From positions 15,643-79,642 of the forward strand of contig JARRON010000002.1 of NCBI GenBank assembly GCA_037383845.1: DNA of 64,000 nucleotides. The letters run 5' to 3'. The notes beneath the pieces were generated by a model that had not been told where the DNA came from, searched no databases, and saw nothing but the letters and a program-made list of their open reading frames with translations. How positions within the stretch are numbered: position 1 is the stretch's first letter; every line of letters begins with the position of its first letter. Shown here piece by piece: positions 40,457 to 49,453 of the stretch. This DNA is from JARRON01 sp037383845. GTDB taxonomy: Bacteria > Pseudomonadota > Gammaproteobacteria > Steroidobacterales > XN24. The position numbers and the translations under genes are program-made.

Positions 40457-42154
40457 ATGGAAAAGCCCTGGCTTGAGAATTACCCACCGGGCGTACCCGC
40501 CGAGATCGAGCTCGGGCCGGACGACACCCTGGTGACGGTCCTGGAGGAAAGCTTCCGGCGTTTCCGCGACCGGCCTGCCTTCGCCTGCATGGGTCGCACG
40601 CTGACCTACGGCGAGCTGGATGACCTGTCGGGGGCCTTCGCCGGCTTCCTCACCGGCGAGATCGGCCTGAAGCCGGGCAGCCGGGTGGCCATCATGCTCC
40701 CGAACCTGCTGCAGTACCCGGTGGCCCTGTGCGGGATCCTCCGCGCCGGCATGACGGTGGTCAACGTCAATCCCCTGTACACCGCCCGGGAGCTGAAGCA
40801 CCAGCTGTCCGACTCCGGCGCAGAGGCCATCCTGATCCTGGAGAACTTCGCCTCCACCCTCCAGAAGGTCCGCGGCGACGTCCCGACGAAGCACGTGGTC
40901 GTGACGGGTATCGGCGACATGCTTTCTTTTCCGAAACGCCAGATCACGAACCTCGTGGTGCGCCGGGTCAAGAAGATGGTCCCGGACTGGTCGCTGCCGG
41001 GCCACGTCACCCTGGACGCCGCCCTTTCCAAGGGCCGCGCGGCCGGCTTCACGCCGTCGCCGGTGTCCCAGGACGCCCTGGCTTTCCTGCAGTACACCGG
41101 CGGCACGACCGGGGTCTCCAAGGGGGCCATGCTCACCCACCGGAACATGGTGGCCAACCTGCGCCAGATGGCGGCGTATATCGGCGGACTCATCGATGAG
41201 GGGCAGGAGGTGGTCATTACCGCTCTGCCGCTTTATCACGTCTTCAGCCTGGTGTGTAACTGCCTGCTGTTCGTGTCGGTGGGCGGCCTGAACGTGCTGA
41301 TCACCAATCCGAGGGACATGCCGGCCTTCGTCAAGGAACTGTCCCAGTGGCCTTTCTCCATCATCACCGGCGTCAATACTCTCTATAACGGGCTGCTTCA
41401 CGAGCCCGGCTTCGCCCGGCTCGATTTCAGCCACCTGAAGTGGGCCGGCGCGGGAGGCATGGCACTGCAGGCCTCGGTGGCGCAGCGCTGGCGGGAGGTC
41501 ACCGGCAAGACGGTCCACGAGGGCTACGGGCTGACCGAGACCTCGCCGGTGGTGACCATGCAGCCCTCGGTGGAGAACGAGGCAGCATTCACCGGCACCA
41601 TCGGCCTGCCCATCCCTTCCACGGAAGTCGTCGTCCGGGACGAGTCCGGCCGGGACCTGCCCGTCGGCGAGGCGGGCGAGCTGTGCGTGCGCGGGCCCCA
41701 GGTGATGGCCGGCTACTGGCAGCGGCCGGAGGCGACGGAAGCGGTGATGTATCCCGACGGATTTCTGCGCACCGGCGACGTCGCCACCATGGATGAGCAG
41801 GGCTACTTCCGCATCGTGGACCGGAAGAAGGACATGATCCTGGTGTCCGGTTTCAACGTCTATCCCAACGAGGTGGAGAATGTCCTCACGCTGCACGAGG
41901 AGATCGTCGAGGCCGCGTGCATCGGCGTGCCGGATCCCAAATCCACCGAGGCCGTAAAGGTCTTCATCGTGCGCACGTCCGGCTCCACCCTGGACCACGC
42001 CGCGGTAGTGGCCCACTGCCGGGAACATCTCACCGGCTACAAGGTGCCCCGACACGTGGAGTTCCGTGAGGAGCTGCCCAAGACCAACGTGGGCAAGATC
42101 CTTCGGCGCGCCCTCCGGGACGAAGAACTCAAGCGCAGCTCGACCGCAGCCTGA
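40457..42154 (+). CDS. fadD: Long-chain fatty-acid--CoA ligase, first copy
   Basis: 565 residues. AMP-forming ligase motifs: YTGGTTGVSKGAMLTH around 216-231 (P-loop), YGLTETSPVVTM, and the FadD signature DGFLRTGDVATMDEQGYF followed by DRKKDMILVSGFNVYPNEVE; the catalytic Lys lies in TNVGKILRRALRDEE. Converts fatty acids to acyl-CoA at the inner membrane. ATG preceded by AGGAGAG. A close paralogue starts eight bases after its stop, the tandem fadD arrangement known from Pseudomonas. Confidence 0.95.
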   Translation: MEKPWLENYPPGVPAEIELGPDDTLVTVLEESFRRFRDRPAFACMGRTLTYGELDDLSGAFAGFLTGEIGLKPGSRVAIMLPNLLQYPVALCGILRAGMTVVNVNPLYTARELKHQLSDSGAEAILILENFASTLQKVRGDVPTKHVVVTGIGDMLSFPKRQITNLVVRRVKKMVPDWSLPGHVTLDAALSKGRAAGFTPSPVSQDALAFLQYTGGTTGVSKGAMLTHRNMVANLRQMAAYIGGLIDEGQEVVITALPLYHVFSLVCNCLLFVSVGGLNVLITNPRDMPAFVKELSQWPFSIITGVNTLYNGLLHEPGFARLDFSHLKWAGAGGMALQASVAQRWREVTGKTVHEGYGLTETSPVVTMQPSVENEAAFTGTIGLPIPSTEVVVRDESGRDLPVGEAGELCVRGPQVMAGYWQRPEATEAVMYPDGFLRTGDVATMDEQGYFRIVDRKKDMILVSGFNVYPNEVENVLTLHEEIVEAACIGVPDPKSTEAVKVFIVRTSGSTLDHAAVVAHCREHLTGYKVPRHVEFREELPKTNVGKILRRALRDEELKRSSTAA

Positions 42155-42162
42155 GAACCCGA

Positions 42163-43809
42163 GTGGCAGTGTCCGGAACCGGCCCCGGGCTGCCGCCCGG
42201 GCCGGACACTCTGGCCGGGTACTGTCGCGCCCTCCTCGAGGCCCACGGCGACCGTCCCGCCTTCACCTGCCTGGACGCCACGCTGAGCTTCAGCGAGCTG
42301 GACCGGCTTTCCCGTGACTTCGCGGCCTGGCTGCAGCATGAAGCCGGCCTCGGCGCCGGGGACCGGGTGGCCCTGATGATGCCCAATCTCCTCCAGTATC
42401 CCGTGGCCCTTTTCGGGCTGCTGCGGGCGGGGATGACCGTGGTCAACGTCAATCCCCTCTATACGCCCAGGGAACTGGAGCACCAGCTGGTGGACTCCGG
42501 CGCCCGCGCCATCCTGGTGCTGGACAGCTGTGCGGCCACCCTGGAGGCGGTGGTGGGCCGCACGCCCGTGGAGCACGTCCTCGTGACCGGGGTCGGGGAC
42601 CTGCTGCCCGGCCTGCGGGGACACCTGGCCGACTTCGTCCTGCGCAGGGTGAGAAAGGCGGTGCCGCCCTATCGCCTGCCGGGTCACCACCGGTTCCGCG
42701 ACCTGATGGCACAGCGCGGGAGGGCCGACTTCCGCCCCGCGGCGGTGAGTGCGGACGACCTGGCTTTCCTGCAATACACCGGCGGCACCACCGGCCCGTC
42801 CAAGGGCGCGATGCTCACCCATGGGACGGTGGCCCGGAATCTCCGCCAGGCACAGGATCTGCAGGCGCCCCTGCTGTCCCGGGCGGACCAGACTGTCGTC
42901 CTTCCCCTGCCGCTGTACCATGCCGCCGCCCTCATCCCCGGCTGCCTGCTCATGGCCGGGAACGGCATCCACGTGGTACTCATCCCCAACCCCCGGGACC
43001 TGGACGCGTTTGTGAAAGACCTGCGCAAGTACCCTCTGTCAGGCTTCATGGGCATCAACACCCTGTTCCAGGCCCTGCTGGCCAGGGAGGACTTCCGGCA
43101 TCTGGATTTCAGCGGCCTGTGCTGGGCTGCCACCGGCGGTGCGCCCCTGCATGAGGCGGTGGCCCTTGCCTGGCATGAACTCACCGGCGTCCGCATCCAG
43201 GTCCTGTACGGCCTGACCGAGACTTCGCCACTGCTCAGCGGGGAATCCCCGGCGGAGTCCGCCCCCTATACCGGTACCGTCGGGCGGCCGGTGGTGGGTA
43301 CGGAGGTATCCATCCGGGACGAATCCGGTGCGGAAGTGCCGCCCGGCGCACCGGGAGAGCTCTGCGTACGGGGACCCCAGGTGATGCCGGGCTACCTCAA
43401 CCGACCGGAAGAGACCCGTGCGGCCTTTACCGGGGACGGGTTCTTCCGTACCGGCGACGTGGTGAGACAGGAGCCAGATGGTAATCTCCGGATCGTGGAC
43501 CGGAAAAAGGACATGATCCTGGTGTCCGGTTTCAACGTGTATCCCAACGAGGTGGAGAACGTCGTGTGCGGTCACGCGTCCGTGGCCGAGGCGGCCTGCG
43601 TGGCGACTCCCGACGAGCGCACGGGGGAGGCGGTGAAGCTCTTCGTGGTGCTGAAGCCTGGCGAGCGAGCGTCGGCGGAAGACATCGTCGCCCACTGCCG
43701 GGGGAACCTGACGGCCTACAAGGTGCCAAAACACATCGTGTTCAAGAACGAGCTGCCAAAGACGAATGTGGGCAAGATCCTGCGGCGCGCTCTCCGGGAG
43801 GAAGGCTGA
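42163..43809 (+). CDS. Long-chain fatty-acid--CoA ligase, second copy
   Basis: 548 residues, closely similar to the first copy in every motif: YTGGTTGPSKGAMLTH, YGLTETSPLLSG, GFFRTGDVVRQEPDGNL, DRKKDMILVSGFNVYPNEVE, and TNVGKILRRALREE. Start is a GTG (42163). In the fatty-acid tunnel region it departs from copy one (for example PLPLYHAAALIPGCLLMAGN versus PLYHVFSLVCNCLLFVSVGG), so the two probably prefer different chain lengths. A DUF3108 gene begins directly after it. Confidence 0.92.
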   Translation: MAVSGTGPGLPPGPDTLAGYCRALLEAHGDRPAFTCLDATLSFSELDRLSRDFAAWLQHEAGLGAGDRVALMMPNLLQYPVALFGLLRAGMTVVNVNPLYTPRELEHQLVDSGARAILVLDSCAATLEAVVGRTPVEHVLVTGVGDLLPGLRGHLADFVLRRVRKAVPPYRLPGHHRFRDLMAQRGRADFRPAAVSADDLAFLQYTGGTTGPSKGAMLTHGTVARNLRQAQDLQAPLLSRADQTVVLPLPLYHAAALIPGCLLMAGNGIHVVLIPNPRDLDAFVKDLRKYPLSGFMGINTLFQALLAREDFRHLDFSGLCWAATGGAPLHEAVALAWHELTGVRIQVLYGLTETSPLLSGESPAESAPYTGTVGRPVVGTEVSIRDESGAEVPPGAPGELCVRGPQVMPGYLNRPEETRAAFTGDGFFRTGDVVRQEPDGNLRIVDRKKDMILVSGFNVYPNEVENVVCGHASVAEAACVATPDERTGEAVKLFVVLKPGERASAEDIVAHCRGNLTAYKVPKHIVFKNELPKTNVGKILRRALREEG

Positions 43810-43810
43810 C

Positions 43811-44521
43811 GTGCTGCGCTTTGCCGTGGCCGTCGCCGCATTCCTGACCGCCAGCCTGGCGCTGGCGCAACCCGCCCTGGCGCCTTACCGGGCGGTTTAC
43901 CACGCCACGGTGAAGCTGATTCCGGTGCAGGCTACCGTGAAGCTCACCCGCGGTGACGATGACACGTGGACTTACGAGTCGGTGATCGAGCCCCGCGGCT
44001 GGGCGGGATTCGTCAGCCGCGAACTGACGGAAACCAGCGTGCTGAGGGTGGTAGAGGGGAGCCGCCTCGTCTCGGCGTCCTACCGCAAGCGGGACGAGCT
44101 GGGGGGCCGCGACAGCGACATCCGTTTCGATCTGGCCGCCGGGGAGATGGCGGTCCGCTACAGGGATCAGCGAAAGACCCTGCCCTGGGAGCCCGACATC
44201 CACGATCTCATGTCGCTGCGGCTCGTGCTGTCGAACGATTTCGTTCTGGACCGGCTGCGGGAGAGCTATCGCATCGTGGACGACAAGGGGCGCGTCCGGA
44301 CGGTTTCCGTAACCCGCTCGGGGGAGCAGGCCCTGGAAACGGGCGTGGGCACGCTGGAAACGGTGCAAATCGAATACGTCGAAGATCGCAAGGACCGGCG
44401 CTACCGGGCCTGGCTGGCGCCTGCCCTGAACGGTGTGATCGTCCGCCTGGAACAGTACGAGGACGGAGAACTCCGGGGGTCCCTGGAGCTTGCGGAGTAC
44501 GGCCCCCTGGAAGGCGGCTGA
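43811..44521 (+). CDS. DUF3108 periplasmic protein
   Basis: 236 residues from a GTG one base after the second fadD stop, with a GGAGGAAGG ribosome site inside that gene. A Sec signal peptide (FAVAVAAFLTASLALAQ) precedes a DUF3108 domain: LAPYRAVYHATVKLIPVQAT, WTYESVIEPRGWAGFVSREL, YRAWLAPALNGVIVRLEQYE. This family is found in the periplasm of many proteobacteria with unknown role. Linkage to two fatty-acyl-CoA ligases suggests something connected with fatty-acid uptake. Convergent with the TonB gene seven bases away. Confidence 0.85.
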   Translation: MLRFAVAVAAFLTASLALAQPALAPYRAVYHATVKLIPVQATVKLTRGDDDTWTYESVIEPRGWAGFVSRELTETSVLRVVEGSRLVSASYRKRDELGGRDSDIRFDLAAGEMAVRYRDQRKTLPWEPDIHDLMSLRLVLSNDFVLDRLRESYRIVDDKGRVRTVSVTRSGEQALETGVGTLETVQIEYVEDRKDRRYRAWLAPALNGVIVRLEQYEDGELRGSLELAEYGPLEGG

Positions 44522-44527
44522 GGAACG

Positions 44528-45229
44528 TCAGCCCGCCTGGTCCTGCAGCAGCCGGAACTCGATGGTCTGCCGGCCGCGGCGCTTCACCGCCGTGCCGTCG
44601 ACGATCCTGGGCTTGAATTTCCATCGCATCACGGCGCGAACCGCGTTGCGCTCGAAGACGCCCACGGGATCCGCGTCGAGGACGTCGACGTCGCGCACAC
44701 TGCCGTCCTCAAGGATGGTGAACTCCACCTGGACCCAGCCTTCGAGGCCCCTCACCAGCGCATCGCGGGGGTACTGGGGTTCGATACGGACGATGGGGAT
44801 GATGTCCCCGTCGTGCATCTGCTGGCCCGGAGCCGTGCGATACGCTCCCAGCCAGGGGCCCTGCCCGCCGCCGAGGCCTGCTTCCACCGCCGGCATTTCG
44901 AAATCGATCTCCATGACCTGGGCGGCCGTGTCCTGGTTGATACGCACCTTGGGCGGATCCGGGCGTTCTTTCGGGTCCGGCTTCGGCGGAAGCCGTCTTT
45001 CCTTCAGCCGCACCTCGCTGTCCTGGGCGACGTTGACGAACTCCAGGAGCTTGACCGGAACGGCGTTCTTGTCGGTGTCCGGGGCCCGGTTGACCAGGAC
45101 CGTGTCCAGCAGGAACAGCAGCAGCGCCGCAACCACGCCGATGCAGATAAACAGCGTGGTGCGGGCCACGCTGGCGAAGGGGCTTTTTGCCGCCCTCGGG
45201 ATACCGAGGGCCTCGTCAGCACTGATCAT
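44528..45229 (-). CDS. TonB-family energy transducer
   Basis: 233 residues: one N-terminal membrane helix (TTLFICIGVVAALLLFLLDTV), a short Pro/Lys linker (RRLPPKPDPKERPDPPK) and a C-terminal TonB domain (IEPQYPRDALVRGLEGWVQV, then FERNAVRAVMRWKFKP). TonB couples the proton gradient to outer-membrane receptors through ExbB/ExbD, none of which is in the window. The proline-rich region is shorter than in classical TonB, so it may serve a special receptor or a non-transport role. ATG with GGGAGGT ten bases upstream; overlaps the nitroreductase stop as ATGA. Confidence 0.87.
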   Translation of the reverse strand: MISADEALGIPRAAKSPFASVARTTLFICIGVVAALLLFLLDTVLVNRAPDTDKNAVPVKLLEFVNVAQDSEVRLKERRLPPKPDPKERPDPPKVRINQDTAAQVMEIDFEMPAVEAGLGGGQGPWLGAYRTAPGQQMHDGDIIPIVRIEPQYPRDALVRGLEGWVQVEFTILEDGSVRDVDVLDADPVGVFERNAVRAVMRWKFKPRIVDGTAVKRRGRQTIEFRLLQDQAG

Positions 45230-46350
45230 GATGGTCTCGACCTCCCATGACCCGGGGTCAGCGGGGAAAACAGGATGCGGGTGAAGGCCTCCGGGGGCAG
45301 CCGGACGGCGGCCGCCGGAGGGTAGTGTTCCGTGTAGCCGGTCCGCAGCAGCATGCGCGGATAGCCGTCGACGCCCAGCGTCGACTCCAGATCGCGGCAC
45401 CAGCCGGGCTCTTCCAGGGGCTGGCTCATGGGGTGTAGCCCGACGCCCAGGGACCGCGCCCTAAGGAAAAGCTGCTCGAACGCCCTGCCCGCGCGGACGG
45501 AGCCCGCCACGCCGGGCTCGGCGGCGTTCACCAGTAACCAGCCGCCACAGTGACGGGTCAGCTTCCGCGCCCGGGCTACCGCCTGGCGCCGGAACAGGGC
45601 GGATGCCGGGGTGTCCTGATCGAAAAAGGTGCCGGCGAACCAGGCCCCCAGGCCGCGAAGGCCGAGGTCGGTGGATCCGAGGCCGTCCCGCCGGGACGCG
45701 ATGTCCGCAGGGCTCCAGCGCAGCCACTGGCCAAGCTCGGCCTGGGCGTCTTCCCGGGAAACCTGCTGGGCGACTGCGCCGACGACGGCATCGCGGATGG
45801 CCACGCCGGCCGGATCGCCGGCGGGTATCCAGGAGACGCCGGGAATGTCGGCGCAAAGGGCCTCGAGGTCCTTCGGGGCGAGCGGTGCGCGGCTGAATGG
45901 CGTGCGCAGGGTGCGCCGGGACCGGATGGACTCCAGGACGGCCGGCCTGGCCGGCGCGCCGCCGCGGATATTCAGCCGCACCAGGTCGGGATCGTCCGGA
46001 GACTCGCCGAATGCCGTGATCGTCACGTCCAGGCCCAGGCCGGCGCCGGCGACCACCAGGTTCTCGAGGAACGCGCCCAGGCTGACCAGGGCCTCGTGGT
46101 CGGCCGGGTCCACCACCGGCAGCCGGCGGTCCTCCGCGAGGGCCAGGGACCACCGGTCCGGGCTGTGGGCGAGCACCAGCCAGGGCTGGACGTTGTGGCT
46201 GCTGGGTGCGAGGGCGGCCAGTGCAAGAGCCTCTGCCGCCGTGTCGCCGAGCACAGCCTCGACGGGGCCGGGCGGGAACCGGTCGTGAAATTCCGCCGAG
46301 GCCCGGCCGTGCCGGGTCGCCCGGCCGATGAAACCCGGGCTGTTCATCAC
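45226..46350 (-). CDS. Nitroreductase-family protein, Acg-like
   Basis: 374 residues. ALAALAPSSHNVQPWLVLA is the flavin-binding start of the Acg-like nitroreductase branch (a fused double domain), with a second half containing LRTPFSRAPLAPKDLEALCA and GVGLHPMSQPLEEPG. Mycobacterial Acg-type proteins bind FMN tightly and may store it rather than reduce nitro groups, so enzyme activity is uncertain. The gene overlaps the TonB gene by four bases, which is an unusual pairing. ATG start at 46350. Confidence 0.82.
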   Translation of the reverse strand: MMNSPGFIGRATRHGRASAEFHDRFPPGPVEAVLGDTAAEALALAALAPSSHNVQPWLVLAHSPDRWSLALAEDRRLPVVDPADHEALVSLGAFLENLVVAGAGLGLDVTITAFGESPDDPDLVRLNIRGGAPARPAVLESIRSRRTLRTPFSRAPLAPKDLEALCADIPGVSWIPAGDPAGVAIRDAVVGAVAQQVSREDAQAELGQWLRWSPADIASRRDGLGSTDLGLRGLGAWFAGTFFDQDTPASALFRRQAVARARKLTRHCGGWLLVNAAEPGVAGSVRAGRAFEQLFLRARSLGVGLHPMSQPLEEPGWCRDLESTLGVDGYPRMLLRTGYTEHYPPAAAVRLPPEAFTRILFSPLTPGHGRSRPS

Positions 46351-46394
46351 TTCGCCCTGCCGGCGGCGGCGCCGGCAACTCGCTCCTAATCCGG

Positions 46395-46420
46395 ACTATA
46401 GCGAGCCCGCGCTGCAGCGC
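46395..46420 (-). promoter_or_regulatory. Possible promoter and palindrome upstream of the nitroreductase gene
   Basis: On the minus strand TATAGT (46400-46395) is a good -10, about 45 bases from the start codon. The -35 region is filled by the perfect 12-base palindrome GCGCTGCAGCGC (46409-46420) instead of a consensus -35, suggesting an activator- or repressor-controlled promoter. Confidence 0.35.
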
Positions 46421-46450
46421 AGTAAGGAAGAATGCCTAGCCGGGCCCCGG

Positions 46451-46714
46451 TCAGTGGAGGCGGTCCCGGATTCGCCGGTAGGCCCTGGCGATTTCCCCGG
46501 CCAGGCTGCCGGCGGCGGCGCCGACGTCTCGCGAGGCCGCTCTGGCCTCCGTGCCGGCATCAGCGAGCCGCTGCTCGAGTCGCTCCCACTTCTTCTCCGT
46601 GTCCTGCCATTCGTCCTTCAGCTCGGCGCGGGCCAGGTGCATCCGCACCCTGAGTTCGTCACGCTCTGTGCGAAGCCGCTGGATCAGTTCCTGGCTGTGT
46701 GTTTCGGCTCTCAT
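46451..46714 (-). CDS. Small coiled-coil protein
   Basis: 87 residues from an ATG with AGGAG seven bases upstream. Highly charged helix from 5 to 55 (LIQRLRTERDELRVRMHLAR, ELKDEWQDTEKKWERLEQRL), then an alanine-rich amphipathic second helix. No membrane span. Similar short coiled-coil proteins are common in gammaproteobacteria and some are annotated as stress-response (sll1863-like) proteins; I cannot assign a function. It follows 46783 after a 68-base gap on the same strand. Confidence 0.65.
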   Translation of the reverse strand: MRAETHSQELIQRLRTERDELRVRMHLARAELKDEWQDTEKKWERLEQRLADAGTEARAASRDVGAAAGSLAGEIARAYRRIRDRLH

Positions 46715-46782
46715 GACGTATCTCCTTAGCCCCTGGGCGGACACTCCGCCCTCCTTCCCAAGCATAGGACAGCGGGGCCTGT

Positions 46783-47022
46783 TCAGCGCTGGCGGCGAAG
46801 CCGTCCGCCGGCCCACTGGCCCAGGAAGTAGGCAGCCACGAACAGGGGCAGCGTCTCCAGTCGCCACGGGAGGTCCAGGAGCCGGCGCACGAGGAAAATC
46901 AGGGGGATAGGAGCGTGGACGGCCACGAACCACAGGGGAGACAGCTTCCTGAGGGCTTCCCGCCACCACCCGAACGGGAGGTTGATCAGCGCCACCAGGC
47001 CCAGGGCCGCCAGCAGCTTCAC
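46783..47022 (-). CDS. Small membrane protein
   Basis: 79 residues from a GTG that overlaps the upstream stop as GTGA. Two or three membrane helices (LLAALGLVALINLPFGWW, LWFVAVHAPIPLIFLVRRLL, LETLPLFVAAYFLGQWAGG) and an Arg-rich end. No recognised family. Strict coupling to the PH-like membrane protein before it suggests the two act together. Confidence 0.7.
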   Translation of the reverse strand: MKLLAALGLVALINLPFGWWREALRKLSPLWFVAVHAPIPLIFLVRRLLDLPWRLETLPLFVAAYFLGQWAGGRLRRQR

Positions 47023-47582
47023 GCCGTGTCCGCCGCTTCCATGTGCGGGTAGCGGGAGACCAGCTCCCGCACCATGCGCTCGGCGTCCTCCGGGGTGGCC
47101 TTGCGGAAGACGCTCACGGGCTCGCCCTCGTAGTCGAAGCTGAGTCCGCGACCGTCGGTGCGGACCCGCCGGATCTTCCCGGTTTCGTAGGTGCGTTCCC
47201 GGCCCCGCCAGAACCGGGAGCGGGTGGTCACCCGCGTCTCGGTAGCGGAGACCACCATGCGTTCCTCTCCGCCGAAGCTCTTCAGCAGCGCCGCCAGGGC
47301 AGCAACGCCGCCCAGGGACCAGATCACAAGCCACACCACGAGCATGATGGTGTCTTTGCCCAGGCCGTCCTCGCCCAGGTCCTCGAGGACGCTCGAGGCG
47401 CCGAAGTACCAGCCGGCCAGCCACGCCACCAGGAACACGCCGGCCCCGGGGCTGGGACGCTGGGGCAGGACGATCTCCAGGCCGCTGCGGCCCTGGCCGA
47501 TCTCGGCCCTCGGGGCTCTGGACTTCCGGTCGCCGGGGTCCCGCAGCCTGCCCCGGCGGGGGCCTGTGGGTCGCTGGGCCAT
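47019..47582 (-). CDS. Membrane protein with a PH-like C-terminal domain
   Basis: 187 residues with GAGGGG six bases before the ATG. A basic N-terminus precedes two membrane helices (AGVFLVAWLAGWYFGASSV; DTIMLVVWLVIWSLGGVAAL). The C-terminal 90 residues look like the bacterial PH-like fold seen after twin helices (ERMVVSATETRVTTRSRF, YETGKIRRVRTDGRGLSF). Function unknown. It starts ten bases after the SDR stop, at the downstream end of the ACAD operon, and may be carried on its transcript. Confidence 0.72.
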   Translation of the reverse strand: MAQRPTGPRRGRLRDPGDRKSRAPRAEIGQGRSGLEIVLPQRPSPGAGVFLVAWLAGWYFGASSVLEDLGEDGLGKDTIMLVVWLVIWSLGGVAALAALLKSFGGEERMVVSATETRVTTRSRFWRGRERTYETGKIRRVRTDGRGLSFDYEGEPVSVFRKATPEDAERMVRELVSRYPHMEAADTA

Positions 47583-47592
47583 GGCCGGCCCC

Positions 47593-48354
47593 TCAGGCCA
47601 GGAACCCGCCGTCCACCGGCAGGCTTGCCCCGGTCAGATAGCTGGCCGCGTCCGACGCGAGGAAAAGGATGGAGGGGGCGATCTCTTCCGGCTGGGCGAC
47701 CCGGCCGAGCGGGATCAGCGGCAGGATCATGTTGAGCATGCGTTCGTTCTTGATGAGCGCGGACGCGAAGTGGGTATCCGTCAGCCCGGGCAGGACGGCG
47801 TTCACGCGCACCTTCCAGGCCGCGCACTCCTTGGCGAAGGCCCGGGTCATGGAGATCACTGCGGCCTTGGTCACCGAGTAGATGCCCTGGTAGGGGCCGG
47901 GGCGTTCGCCGTTGATGGAGGCCACGTTGACGATAGCGCCGCCGTCAGCCTTCATCATCAGCGCCGCTTTCTGGCACATGACGAAGTAGCCGCGGATGTT
48001 CACGTCCACGGTCTTTTCGATCATCCCCACCGGGGTCTCCGTGATGTGCCCGAAATGGGGATTGGTGGCGGCGTTGTTGATCAGTATGTCCAGCCGGCCA
48101 TGGTCCGCGGCCACGGCCTTGAACAGGGCCTCGATGTCGTCGAGCTCGCCCACGTGGCACGCCCGGGCCGAGGCCTCACCGCCGTCGCTTCGGATCGACT
48201 CGGCCACGGCCTCGACGCTCTCCGCCTTTCGGCTGGAAAGCACCACGTGGGCGCCGTAGCGGGCCAGCAGTCGCGCTGTGGCCTCGCCGATGCCGCGGCT
48301 GGCGCCGGTGACGATGGCCACCCGGCCGCTGAGGTCGAAAAGGTCGTCGGTCAT
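47593..48354 (-). CDS. SDR oxidoreductase of the ACAD/APH operon
   Basis: 253 residues. TGASRGIG (cofactor loop, about 16-23), NNAATNP, the catalytic Ser in VNVASINGERPG and Y-x3-K in YSVTKAA are intact; SYLTGASLPVDGGFLA ends it in the usual SDR manner. Being encoded after an acyl-CoA dehydrogenase and an APH kinase, it probably reduces or oxidises a hydroxy- or keto-acyl-CoA, like LvaD of the Pseudomonas levulinate pathway; that is inference. GGGAG lies eight bases upstream of the ATG. Confidence 0.88.
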   Translation of the reverse strand: MTDDLFDLSGRVAIVTGASRGIGEATARLLARYGAHVVLSSRKAESVEAVAESIRSDGGEASARACHVGELDDIEALFKAVAADHGRLDILINNAATNPHFGHITETPVGMIEKTVDVNIRGYFVMCQKAALMMKADGGAIVNVASINGERPGPYQGIYSVTKAAVISMTRAFAKECAAWKVRVNAVLPGLTDTHFASALIKNERMLNMILPLIPLGRVAQPEEIAPSILFLASDAASYLTGASLPVDGGFLA

Positions 48355-48370
48355 TGGAGGGTCTCCCTGG

Positions 48371-49453
48371 CTAGAGCGCCGCCTCGCCGGCGGCCACGGC
48401 TTCCGCACGGCGGGACAGCACGGTGCAGAACTGGCCGAAGGGGGCGAAGCGGGGATTGCGGGTCTGGCCGTGTACGAACCTGTAGTAGATCTGCTGGACG
48501 ATAACCGCCAGCCGGAACAGGCCGTAGACGTAGTAGAAATCGAAAGTCGGGGCGGACAACCGGGCGCGTTCCAGGTAGGCGTCGACAAGCTGCCGGCGGG
48601 TCATCATGCCGGGCAGGTGAGTCGGCATCATCCGGATCTGCTGCATGGGCGGGGGATCGCCGGCTTCCACCCAGTAGGCCAGGGATGCTCCCAGGTCCAT
48701 GAGCGGATCCCCAAGGGTTGCCATCTCCCAGTCCAGCACGCCCACGATGGCCAGCCGGCCGCCCTGCGCCTGCAGGACCACGTTGTCGAACTTGTAGTCG
48801 TTGTGAATGATGGCCGCCCGCGGTGATTCCGGCGGGCGATGGGCCTCCAGCCAGGTCATCAGCGTCTCGTTGTCGGGTACGTCGTCGGTCCGGGCGGTCC
48901 GGTATCGCCGGGCCCAGCCTTCCACCTGGCGCCCGACATAACCCTCCGGATGACCCAGCTCCTCCAGTCCCGCGGCAGCGTAGTCCACGGCGTGAAGCTC
49001 CGCGTGAACGTCCACCAGGTTCCGGCACAGGGCCTCCGCATCGGCGGGGGAAAGGGACACACCCTCGGGCAGGTCGCGGCGCAGGATCAGCCCCTCGAGG
49101 CGCTCCATCAGATAGAACTCCTCCCCCAGGAGGTCCCGGTCGGCGCAGAACAGCACGGGCCTGGGCGCGTAGGGGAACACGGCGTGCAGCCGGGACAGGA
49201 TCCGGTATTCCCGGCCCATGTCGTGGGCGGAGCGGGCCTTGGTGCCGGGCGGGGGACGGCGCAGCACCCACTCCCGGTCGCCCGCGGAGACCAGGTAGGT
49301 CAGGTTCGAGGCGCCGCCGGGAAACTGGGCGATCTCCACCTCGCCGTTGAAGCCCGGCATCTCCCGGGAAAGGAAACCGGCGATGACCCCGGCGTCCACC
49401 TCCTCGCCGGGGCGGGGCGCCTGCGTGTCCACTGGCGGCGCCTGGCCGCTCAT
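48371..49453 (-). CDS. APH-like phosphotransferase (ACAD10/11 kinase-domain type)
   Basis: 360 residues. The aminoglycoside-phosphotransferase fold is clear: FPGGASNLTYLVSAGDREWV for nucleotide binding, the catalytic loop AIIHNDYKFDNVVL and the metal site VGVLDWEMATLGDPLMDLG. These lines match the kinase domain of human ACAD10/ACAD11 and LvaA, which phosphorylate 4-hydroxyacyl-CoAs (established for those proteins). The ATG overlaps the acyl-CoA dehydrogenase stop as ATGA, so kinase and dehydrogenase are made together, equivalent to the fused human enzyme. Confidence 0.9.
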   Translation of the reverse strand: MSGQAPPVDTQAPRPGEEVDAGVIAGFLSREMPGFNGEVEIAQFPGGASNLTYLVSAGDREWVLRRPPPGTKARSAHDMGREYRILSRLHAVFPYAPRPVLFCADRDLLGEEFYLMERLEGLILRRDLPEGVSLSPADAEALCRNLVDVHAELHAVDYAAAGLEELGHPEGYVGRQVEGWARRYRTARTDDVPDNETLMTWLEAHRPPESPRAAIIHNDYKFDNVVLQAQGGRLAIVGVLDWEMATLGDPLMDLGASLAYWVEAGDPPPMQQIRMMPTHLPGMMTRRQLVDAYLERARLSAPTFDFYYVYGLFRLAVIVQQIYYRFVHGQTRNPRFAPFGQFCTVLSRRAEAVAAGEAAL

